DNA from: Deltaproteobacteria bacterium
GTDB lineage: Bacteria > Myxococcota > B64-G9
Assembly: GCA_030591745.1 (NCBI GenBank)
Contig: JAUVAM010000275.1
Location: 1 to 6,003 of the forward strand
Reading direction: 5' to 3'
DNA length: 6,003 nucleotides
The translations under genes and the position numbers were made by a program. Shown in pieces: positions 1-5,234 of this stretch; within the stretch, counting starts at the first letter, position 1; each line of letters begins with the position of its first letter. The notes beneath the pieces were generated by a model. That model did not search any database. It had not been told where the DNA came from and worked only from the letters and a program-made list of their open reading frames with translations.

Positions 1-176
1 CACAACCTGTCACAGCGCCTGCACCACAACCTGTCACAGCGCCTGCACCACAACCTGTCACAGCGCCTGCACCACAACCTGTCACAGCGCCTGCACCACA
101 ACCTGTCGCAGAGCCTGCACCGCAACCTGTCACAGCGCCTGCACCGCAACCTGTCGCAGAGCCTGCACCGCAACCT
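1..176 (+). repeat. 24-bp in-frame tandem repeat (at least 7 units)
   Basis: Seven consecutive 24-base units begin at 3, 27, 51, 75, 99, 123 and 147, and a partial eighth starts at 171 before the sequence diverges. The first four are identical or nearly so; units 5 and 7 share changes (gtcgcagag for gtcacagcg) that turn Thr-Ala into Ala-Glu. The unit length is a multiple of three, so copy-number change would keep the frame. The array continues past the left edge, so the total copy number is unknown. Confidence 0.97.
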
Positions 177-752
177 GATTCGGATCATCTTGAGACTGCG
201 ATGTCTTCGCTTGACGGTTGGGGGTCGTCTCCCCCTCAGGGCAAGCCCAAACAGGTTCTCAGTCCTGTTCCTCCTTTTGCTCGTCGTTTGGATGCAAAAG
301 AGAAGGACCCGGGGGGAGCCTTGGACCTGGTCGGAGCGAGTCCCGCTCCTGCCTGGGCCACGGAAACACCTCGACCAGCCAAATCCTTGATGCAGGGTGC
401 CAGGGACATGCTTGACTTGGATGATTTCTCAGGCGCGGTGGAGCTTTTGGAAAAAGCGATCGATCGTGAGCCGGACAGCACTGAGGTCAGGCAACTCCTC
501 AAACAAGCCCAAGGCGAACTGGAGCGCCATCTCCGGGTTAAGTTGGGTGGCGGATCCAGAACACCGGCCGTGCGCATGTCGGGCGATGAGGTCATCTGGT
601 TGAATCTTGATCATCGGGCGGGCTTCATCCTCTCACTCATCGATGGAAACACGAGTTTGGATGATTTGAAGAGCATCTGCGGTTTGCCCAACCTCGATCT
701 CTTGCGAATTTTGGTTCAGTTGCTGGATGAGAAGGTCATCCATTTCGAATAG
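1..752 (+). CDS. Pro/Ala-repeat and TPR protein with C-terminal domain (5' partial)
   Basis: The frame read from base 3 is open to the left edge and ends with TAG at 750-752, so the gene starts outside the window; the ATG at 201 is probably internal. The visible 249 residues begin with seven 8-residue units (QPVTAPAP or QPVAEPAP, residues 1-56), a likely extended linker. A further low-complexity stretch (about 57-125) follows. Residues about 127-179 form a TPR-like helical pair, with the pattern ARDMLDLDDFSGAVELLEKA followed by an EPDS turn. The last 60 residues (about 188-249, with LDHRAGFILSLIDG and CGLPNLDLLRILVQLL) resemble a small C-terminal module I associate with Myxococcota TPR, FHA or regulatory proteins; its function is unknown. 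The missing N-terminus could carry a sensor, FHA or membrane segment, so no specific role is assigned. Confidence is high for coding and moderate for the domain reading. Confidence 0.85.
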   Translation, partial: QPVTAPAPQPVTAPAPQPVTAPAPQPVTAPAPQPVAEPAPQPVTAPAPQPVAEPAPQPDSDHLETAMSSLDGWGSSPPQGKPKQVLSPVPPFARRLDAKEKDPGGALDLVGASPAPAWATETPRPAKSLMQGARDMLDLDDFSGAVELLEKAIDREPDSTEVRQLLKQAQGELERHLRVKLGGGSRTPAVRMSGDEVIWLNLDHRAGFILSLIDGNTSLDDLKSICGLPNLDLLRILVQLLDEKVIHFE

Positions 753-759
753 CTTCTCT

Positions 760-1965
760 TCAGGCCAAGGGATCCTCGTCCATCTCCCGTTTTCGTTTCT
801 GCATGAGCTTGTTCCGCACATAGGTGAAGAGATTATCCACATAGTCTTCGAAGGGCGGACATTCAATGCCTGAATGTTTCAGAAGGCGTTGGGTGTTGGT
901 GTCGTTGTAGATAGCCATGGTGTTGACCAGATCGATGGCCTGGCGCGGTGCTCGAGAAGCCTGCTCCAGGCCCGGGACAAGCTGCAAAGCAGAACTCAAA
1001 CCGCCCAGCAGGGTTCGTGTCAGGCCTGAGCCAAAGCGAATTCGGCCCGTGGGGATGCCGGCTCGCTCCCCGATGAGTTGGTAGACTCGCTTCACCGACA
1101 AGGCGTTGGGATCCACCAGTTGGAAAGTCAGGCCTTCTGCCTCTTTGTGCTCGCTCAAATGCACGATGGCGTCTACCGCATAATCCACCGGCACCATGTT
1201 GAGGGGTGCCCCGCCATCGCCAGGGAAAACCAAACTCATGGCCGCGGGTGAGGATGCCAGCAGGATGGCCAAGTAGTAGGGACCATCGAATCGCCCGATC
1301 TCGCCGGTCTTGGAGTCGCCGATCACAATGCTGGGCCTTGTGATGGTGATGGGCAGTTTGTCCATGGCCGCCCGGACCCTTTGTTCTCCAAGAAATTTGG
1401 TCTTCTCGTAAGGGTTGCGGAATCCCTGTTCGCATTCCAACTCGTCTTCCGTGATCACGCCCTCTCGATCACCGGAAACATAGGACGTGCTGACGTGATT
1501 GAAGCGTTTCAGCTTTCGGGTGTCCAAGGCCACTTCGAGCAGATTTTGGGTGCCGTCTACGTTGACGCGCTTCATCATTCGCTCTGGGGCACCAAGGTAA
1601 CTGACGGCGGCCAAGTGGTAGATGTCCGTGACCTCTCGGGTGAGCCGTTTGAGTTCGGAAGCCGAGAGGCCCAGATGCATGTCCGCGATGTCGCCGGTCA
1701 GGATGTTTACTCTTTCCAGGGTTTTGCTTCGAAAACTGCGCACATAGCGCTTGGCATCCTCGACGAACTTTTCTTGCACCAACAGGTAGAAGTTGCTCTC
1801 GGGTTCGGTCTGCAAGAGCTTGCGCACAAGGCGCTTGCCGATGAAGCCCGGGTAGCCGGTCACCAAAACCTCGCGCGCCTTTTTCCTGGAGCGCTTGGCT
1901 GCTTTCTTTCCGCTTGTTTTTTTTGCGGGCTTTGCTTTTTTTGTCTTGGTTTTCTCAGGGCTCAT
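760..1965 (-). CDS. Extended SDR, fatty-acyl-CoA/thioester-reductase-like NAD(P)-dependent oxidoreductase
   Basis: The 401-residue protein is an extended short-chain dehydrogenase/reductase. Visible motifs are the Rossmann glycine motif TGYPGFIG (residues 36-43), GDI at 91-93, HLAA at 117-120, HVSTSYVSG at 157-165 with the catalytic Ser/Thr region, and the YxxxK pair Y186 and K190. A TRPSIVIGDSKTG segment follows at about 209-221. The HVSTxYV and RPSIVxGDSxTG signatures are typical of the NAD_binding_4 branch (fatty acyl-CoA reductases and carrier-protein thioester reductases), so an acyl-thioester substrate is inferred; a sugar-epimerase-like role is less likely. Residues 1-31 are a Lys/Ala-rich basic extension ahead of the fold, and the C-terminus is also highly charged. 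The cytoplasm is the likely location. The start is supported by AGGAGGGG just upstream. The start overlaps the coaE end by 11 bases, suggesting coupled translation. Confidence 0.9.
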   Translation of the reverse strand: MSPEKTKTKKAKPAKKTSGKKAAKRSRKKAREVLVTGYPGFIGKRLVRKLLQTEPESNFYLLVQEKFVEDAKRYVRSFRSKTLERVNILTGDIADMHLGLSASELKRLTREVTDIYHLAAVSYLGAPERMMKRVNVDGTQNLLEVALDTRKLKRFNHVSTSYVSGDREGVITEDELECEQGFRNPYEKTKFLGEQRVRAAMDKLPITITRPSIVIGDSKTGEIGRFDGPYYLAILLASSPAAMSLVFPGDGGAPLNMVPVDYAVDAIVHLSEHKEAEGLTFQLVDPNALSVKRVYQLIGERAGIPTGRIRFGSGLTRTLLGGLSSALQLVPGLEQASRAPRQAIDLVNTMAIYNDTNTQRLLKHSGIECPPFEDYVDNLFTYVRNKLMQKRKREMDEDPLA

Positions 1966-2566
1966 CTTCCCCTCCTGCTTCGATCTTGAGGCTGTGCGCT
2001 AAGCGACTCACCTGCTCGCGTGTGGCTTGCAATGGGCCGCCATTGTCAATGAAGTGGGTTGCCGTCTGGAGCTTGTCGGCCTCGGGCAACTGGGCCGCCA
2101 TGCGGTCCCGGATTCGATCTTCGCTGACTTCATCCCGGGCCATGGCTCTGGCCAACCGCGTTTTTTCGGGTGCCCAGACTACGATCATGCCCTGCAGATC
2201 AAAGGGCGTTTGGCTTTCCAGCAGCACCGCGCCCTCCAGGACAACTGTCTGCGTCCGCGACGGCAAGCGGGCTTCGCGGGCCGTGATCTCATTGAGGATG
2301 GCTGGGTGCATCTGATCTTCCAGCCAGCGGCGCGCTTTGGGATCGGCGAAGACCTTGGTAGCCAACTGGCTTCGATTGACGCCGCCCTCGTCTGAGCCAC
2401 AGCCTGGAAATTGTGACTGGATGTCTTGGGTCAAGGGGCTGTTTTTATCCAACAAGGCGCGTCCGATGGCATCGGCGTCGAAGACCTGCAGCCCGTGATT
2501 TTTCAGCATGCGGCCAACCGTGCTTTTGCCCGAACCGATACCCCCCGTTAAACCGATGCGCAACAT
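1955..2566 (-). CDS. coaE: Dephospho-CoA kinase
   Basis: CoaE transfers the gamma-phosphate of ATP to the ribose 3'-hydroxyl of dephospho-CoA, the last step of coenzyme A synthesis in the cytoplasm. The chosen start gives 203 residues, normal for the family. The N-terminus MLRIGLTGGIGSGKST contains the P-loop (GGIGSGKS, residues 8-15), followed by the DAD substrate motif at 30-32. Later landmarks are VFADPKARRWLEDQMHP, EGAVLLES and the lid-like region with RAMARDEVSEDRIRDRMAAQ, ending near HFIDNGG, all in the family order. An upstream in-frame ATG at 2674 would add 36 basic residues that overlap the preceding gene; the P-loop position and the GGGGAGGG site six bases before ATG 2564-2566 favour the shorter form. 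It is the middle gene of a compact unit: 16 bases after the upstream stop, and overlapping the SDR start by 11. Confidence 0.96.
   Translation of the reverse strand: MLRIGLTGGIGSGKSTVGRMLKNHGLQVFDADAIGRALLDKNSPLTQDIQSQFPGCGSDEGGVNRSQLATKVFADPKARRWLEDQMHPAILNEITAREARLPSRTQTVVLEGAVLLESQTPFDLQGMIVVWAPEKTRLARAMARDEVSEDRIRDRMAAQLPEADKLQTATHFIDNGGPLQATREQVSRLAHSLKIEAGGEDEP
1969..1976 (-). promoter_or_regulatory. Ribosome binding site of the SDR gene
   Basis: On the minus strand this reads AGGAGGGG, three bases before the ATG at 1963-1965. It lies inside the last codons of coaE, so ribosomes ending coaE would pass directly over the SDR start. It supports keeping the Lys-rich N-terminal extension as part of the protein. 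Confidence 0.75.
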
Positions 2567-2572
2567 GCCGGA

Positions 2573-2580
2573 CCCTCCCC
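2573..2580 (-). promoter_or_regulatory. Ribosome binding site deciding the coaE start
   Basis: The minus strand reads GGGGAGGG, six bases upstream of the ATG at 2564-2566 and just after the TAG stop of the preceding gene at 2583-2585. It fixes the coaE start at the residue just before the P-loop strand and argues against the longer in-frame start at 2674. Confidence 0.75.
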
Positions 2581-2582
2581 AG

Positions 2583-3158
2583 CTACTCCACGATACTTTC
2601 GGTTTCGATATCTTCGGCCGAATCTTCCGTGGCTTCTTCGCCGGCTGCTTCCTCGTCATCAGACTCGGGGGCATTTCGCTTGTTTTTCTTTTCTTTGCTG
2701 AGCTCTTTTTCGGGCGCTTTCTTTTTTTCGACGCCTTTCATGAACTTGAAGGAGTGAACCTTGTTCCCGGATTTGTCGAAGAAGACCACCATGCCGTCCA
2801 CCGCGTAATGCAGAAGAATGTGGCCTTTCTTGGTCTGCATCTTTTTGAAGTCCTTGCCGAAGATGTTCAAGATCTCCTTGAAGCTGATCTCCTTGGCCGG
2901 AAACACATCGATGTGGGATAGGACTTCATACTTGTCGAAGTAGAAGTTGGTCCCCAGCGCTCCCTTGATGGCCTCGTCACCCTGGTAGTTCAGACCATCG
3001 GAGAGCTTGCCGCCCTTGGAGAAGACCTTGGTGGCTTTGCCGAAGTTGTTGATGACCTGGGTGCGGGTGGTGATGCCGGGCGTGGTGCCCATCCAGGACT
3101 TGGCCTGGACCGGACTCGCCAGGGCGAGGAGGACGATGGTCAGCATCAGGTTTCGCAT
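2583..3158 (-). CDS. Exported BamE-like small protein with charged C-terminal tail
   Basis: This 191-residue protein has a clear Sec signal peptide: MRN, a hydrophobic core LMLTIVLLALA, and probable cleavage after SPVQA (residue 19). There is no lipobox cysteine, so it is likely periplasmic or secreted. The mature part (about 20-142) has TTPGITTRTQVINNFGKATK, which resembles the small turn-helix motif of SmpA/BamE-like proteins where a G-x-T-x-x-x-V-x-x-x-F/L-G pattern recurs. A second weaker copy may be FKEILNIFGKDFKK at about 93-106. From about 143 the sequence is low-complexity: first Lys-rich, then a run of Glu/Asp to the end. The family was not recognised with certainty and no function is assigned. 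The start at 3158 was preferred over the in-frame 3266, because it places the signal peptide at the N-terminus and has GAGG eight bases upstream. It is the first gene of the coaE unit. Confidence 0.85.
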   Translation of the reverse strand: MRNLMLTIVLLALASPVQAKSWMGTTPGITTRTQVINNFGKATKVFSKGGKLSDGLNYQGDEAIKGALGTNFYFDKYEVLSHIDVFPAKEISFKEILNIFGKDFKKMQTKKGHILLHYAVDGMVVFFDKSGNKVHSFKFMKGVEKKKAPEKELSKEKKNKRNAPESDDEEAAGEEATEDSAEDIETESIVE

Positions 3159-3191
3159 ACGCAGTACCTCTGGGGTGAGAATTGCAAATCC

Positions 3192-3221
3192 TTTATAAAC
3201 CCAAGGTCTTGGCCCTGTCAA
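3192..3221 (-). promoter_or_regulatory. Sigma70-type promoter for the BamE-like/coaE/SDR unit
   Basis: On the minus strand a perfect -35 box TTGACA (3216-3221) is followed 18 bases later by TATAAA (3192-3197), one mismatch from TATAAT; reading TTATAA gives a 17-base spacer. The predicted start of transcription near 3185 leaves a leader of under 30 bases before ATG 3156-3158. The promoter sits just after the stop codon of the upstream beta-sandwich gene, so the downstream three genes probably have their own transcript, perhaps in addition to read-through. Confidence 0.7.
3201..3212. promoter_or_regulatory. Inverted repeat in promoter spacer, possible operator
   Basis: CCAAGGTCTTGG is a 5-base inverted repeat (CCAAG/CTTGG, two-base centre) located between the -10 and -35 boxes. 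A related inverted repeat, TTGGCTCCAA, lies at 3222-3231 immediately upstream of the -35. Position and shared half-sites fit a repressor site, but no regulator is visible in the window and the match could be chance. Confidence 0.35.
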
Positions 3222-3234
3222 TTGGCTCCAAGTT

Positions 3235-4161
3235 TCACCAACGGACGGCTTTGAAATTAACCCCATTCAGATCGCGATCGATCTGGATGGTTTGGCTCTC
3301 GGGGAGGATGGTTTTAATATATCGGCTGTTTTGGACCACGGTCGAGAAGGTGTACCGGCCCGGAGGCATTTCGAGCTCGAATTCTCCGCAAGAGGCAGCA
3401 TTGCCCTTGCTGAGGGTGGCAAAAATCCGATGGCCGTCTACGGCCTTGATTAAAGCCAGCTGGCAGCTTCCCTTGACATACATGGCCCTGACTCGGCCCC
3501 GGACAGTAAAGCCCTTCCTCTTTTTTGTCAGCTGGGTCGCCACGGCGTGGCTGCGCGGTTTGGCTTTGAATCGTAAGCCCTTCCTGTTTTTCTTGACCAA
3601 TTTCACCATTTTAGGTTGGGGACTTATCTGGTACTTGTCAGACTCAAAGCGTAGCCGATATCGGCCTGGTTTCAGATTGGAGAGTTTGAAGACGCCGCCC
3701 GCTTTGGTGCTGGTGCTGGCCGGTGTGGGGCCCTCGGCCTTGACCTGCACCATGTCGCCCCCCGCGATGCCGCGCACCCAGCCGCTGATGCTCAGGGACG
3801 CTTTCTTTTTGGATGATGAGCTGGTGGTTTGTTTGGCCTCTTTGATGACGGAGAAGTTGATGGCGTCGATTTCCCCACTGTCGGCCTGGACGCGGCGATG
3901 GGCGGGTGTGAAACGCATGCCCGGGGCCTTGGGGATCACGGTGTAGGTGCCGGGGTTGACCTGGATGCTCCAGCGACCCCCTGACTTGGTGGTGGCCTGG
4001 CGTTTGCTCGGGCCTTCCAGATGCAGGACCACCCGTTTGCTCATGGGCACGCCCATGACCCATCCACGGATTTCAACACGCCCTTGGGCCCGGGCACCAT
4101 CGGCCAACATGAGGCTTGAAAGTCCAAGCAACGCGATCAGAAGAAGATGTCTTGTTTGCAA
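3235..4161 (-). CDS. Exported protein of three carboxypeptidase-regulatory-like beta-sandwich domains
   Basis: The 308-residue product has a signal peptide (residues 1-25, hydrophobic LLLIALLGLSSLMLA, probable cleavage after ARA). Three related domains follow, at about 27-105, 121-200 and 217-308. Each opens with a strand like RGWVMG, SGWVRG or RGRVRA, contains a Gly-rich turn, then a PGTY/PGRY element and a final strand ending in NF or RF. This is the pattern of carboxypeptidase regulatory-like or prealbumin-like Ig-fold domains, usually used for binding or as spacers. The linkers are Ser/Lys-rich. Only domain 3 has cysteines in the mature protein (C233, C258), which could form a disulfide. 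No catalytic motif is seen, so the function is unknown. The start is TTG at 4159-4161, with GAAGGGGG five bases upstream and no in-frame ATG before the signal peptide. It lies 25 bases after the exchanger and may share its transcript. Confidence 0.88.
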   Translation of the reverse strand: MQTRHLLLIALLGLSSLMLADGARAQGRVEIRGWVMGVPMSKRVVLHLEGPSKRQATTKSGGRWSIQVNPGTYTVIPKAPGMRFTPAHRRVQADSGEIDAINFSVIKEAKQTTSSSSKKKASLSISGWVRGIAGGDMVQVKAEGPTPASTSTKAGGVFKLSNLKPGRYRLRFESDKYQISPQPKMVKLVKKNRKGLRFKAKPRSHAVATQLTKKRKGFTVRGRVRAMYVKGSCQLALIKAVDGHRIFATLSKGNAASCGEFELEMPPGRYTFSTVVQNSRYIKTILPESQTIQIDRDLNGVNFKAVRW

Positions 4162-4165
4162 GATG

Positions 4166-4178
4166 GCCCCCTTCGGGC
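4166..4178 (-). promoter_or_regulatory. RBS of the TTG-started gene within a small GC hairpin
   Basis: The minus strand carries GAAGGGGG (4167-4174) five bases before the TTG start, which supports that start. The same bases can fold as GCCC-GAAGG-GGGC (4178 to 4166), a four-pair GC stem that partly covers the ribosome site. Together with the TTG codon this suggests modest translation; the hairpin is short and the effect is inference. Confidence 0.45.
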
Positions 4179-4186
4179 AATGATCA

Positions 4187-5125
4187 TTAAACGAAATCGA
4201 AGATCCAGCGCGCCAAGCCGATGGCCACTAAGACCCCGCCTTTCCATCGCGTCAGTTTCCAGCCCGTGCGCATGAATAGTACGGCCAAAACGCACATGCC
4301 GACCAGCATGAGTACGCTGTTGAAACTTGCGGGGATAATGTCCATGGGACGGATCATGCCTGCAACGCCCAGTACGCCCAGCAGGTTGAAGAGATCGCTG
4401 CCGATGAGGTTTCCCAAGGACATGCCGTGGTGTCCTTTGGCGGCCGCGGTGATGGCCGTTGCGAACTCAGGAGCCGAGGTGCCCGCCGCCACGATGGTCA
4501 CAGCGATAACCCATTCGCTCACCCCCAGGGTCCGGGCGATCTCCGAGGCGCTTTCGACCAGCAGATGTCCACCGGCCACCACGGCGGCGATGCTGAGAAT
4601 GAGGATTGGGTAATCTTTCCATGTCGCCTCGCCCTCGGGCATTTCTTCTTCCAACTCGGCCACTTCTTCTTTGCTCTGGGTGAAAAAGAGCAGCAGAAGG
4701 TATGCGACCAGGCCTGCGAAGAGCAAGATGCCTTCCCATCGTGCCAGATGGTGATCGTAGAGTAAGACCAACAACAAAAGGCTGGTGGCGATGAGCAGCA
4801 TGCCGTCCCGGTAAACCAAAGTGCGTGTGGTTTTCAGGGTGCGGAACAGGGCGGCGCCGCCCAGGATGAAGCCCAGGTTGAAAATGTTGGAGCCGATGAT
4901 GTTGCCCACCGAGATGTCCGACTTGGCCCCCATGGCGGCCGAGATGGTCACGGCGAACTCGGGGGCCGAGGTGCCGAAGGCCACAATGGTGAGGCCGATG
5001 GTCAGGTCGGAGATTTTGTACTTGCGACCGATTCGGGCCGCGCTTGCCACCAGCCAGCCCGAGCCCTTCCAGAGGAGCAGGATGGAGCTGATGAGCAGTG
5101 CGCCATTGATGACCATATTCCACAT
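4187..5125 (-). CDS. Sodium/calcium exchanger, YrbG/CaxA type (CaCA superfamily)
   Basis: This 312-residue inner-membrane antiporter probably exports calcium in exchange for sodium or protons. It has the two inverted alpha-repeats of the CaCA superfamily: residues 45-90 with GTSAPE (51-56) and GNIIGSNIFN (74-83), and residues 209-253 with GTSAPE (215-220) and GNLIGSDLFN (238-247). The acidic residues E56 and E220 are the expected ion ligands, and N83 and N247 fall at the other coordinating positions by spacing. About ten hydrophobic segments are visible, with an acidic loop (about 151-168, many Glu) between the halves. Length matches bacterial YrbG-like proteins. A longer in-frame start at 5194 would add 23 polar residues; ATG 5123-5125 is preferred because the hydrophobic region begins there, although AGGAGG is 13 bases upstream, longer than usual. 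The ion selectivity cannot be read from the sequence. It ends 25 bases before the beta-sandwich gene. Confidence 0.93.
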   Translation of the reverse strand: MWNMVINGALLISSILLLWKGSGWLVASAARIGRKYKISDLTIGLTIVAFGTSAPEFAVTISAAMGAKSDISVGNIIGSNIFNLGFILGGAALFRTLKTTRTLVYRDGMLLIATSLLLLVLLYDHHLARWEGILLFAGLVAYLLLLFFTQSKEEVAELEEEMPEGEATWKDYPILILSIAAVVAGGHLLVESASEIARTLGVSEWVIAVTIVAAGTSAPEFATAITAAAKGHHGMSLGNLIGSDLFNLLGVLGVAGMIRPMDIIPASFNSVLMLVGMCVLAVLFMRTGWKLTRWKGGVLVAIGLARWIFDFV

Positions 5126-5138
5126 AATCTTCTGGCTG

Positions 5139-5144
5139 CCTCCT
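5139..5144 (-). promoter_or_regulatory. Shine-Dalgarno sequence of the exchanger gene
   Basis: AGGAGG on the minus strand lies 13 bases before ATG 5123-5125, and 22 before ATG 5114-5116. The spacing is long but it is the only strong site, and it lies inside the extra residues of the longer reading, which makes the 5194 start unlikely. Confidence 0.55.
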
Positions 5145-5198
5145 TGTGGCAAACGATGTCTTTCTGAATAGCATTGGCTGCCGAGTCCAGGCAACGAA

Positions 5199-5216
5199 AA
5201 CTGGCGGTTTCCAGTT
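5199..5216 (-). terminator. Weak hairpin after the phosphoesterase gene
   Basis: On the minus strand AACTGG-aaaccg-CCAGTT forms a six-pair stem, and the bases after it read TTCGTT, only loosely U-rich. It lies 14 bases past the TGA at 5231-5233. It may be a weak terminator or processing site for the phosphoesterase transcript; the stem is not GC-rich, so confidence is low. Confidence 0.25.
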
Positions 5217-5234
5217 CAGCGCTTTCCAGTTCAG
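5208..5234. repeat. 12-bp direct repeat at the phosphoesterase 3' end
   Basis: TTTCCAGTTCAG occurs at 5208-5219 and again at 5223-5234, a 15-base period. The second copy contains the phosphoesterase stop codon, and the first overlaps the neighbouring hairpin. It looks like a small local duplication. Confidence 0.8.

Noticed and set aside
1..176. CRISPR array
   Set aside because: The units are contiguous with no unique spacers, and are in frame with a coding sequence, so this is a coding tandem repeat.
236..595. Minus-strand open frame opposite the TPR gene
   Set aside because: Ser/Arg/Pro-rich shadow translation with no domain, whereas the plus-strand frame is continuous with the repeats and holds the TPR.
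729..758. Inverted repeat GAGAAG/CTTCTC at the convergent gene ends as a shared terminator
   Set aside because: The arms are short, the loop is 18 bases and there is no U-run on either strand; only 7 bases separate the genes.
1381..1989. Plus-strand open frame opposite the SDR gene
   Set aside because: The translation shows no family signature and mirrors the GC-biased codons of the SDR; the minus-strand frame holds the TGxxGxxG and YxxxK motifs.
3182..3946. Plus-strand open frame of 254 codons opposite the beta-sandwich gene
   Set aside because: It is antisense to a gene with a signal peptide and three repeated domains, has no recognisable motif, and starts inside the opposing promoter.
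5160..5192. Promoter for the exchanger in the 105-base gap (TTGCCT ... TATTCA on the minus strand)
   Set aside because: The -10 matches only three of six consensus positions, so it cannot be told from chance; the exchanger may instead be read from the phosphoesterase transcript.
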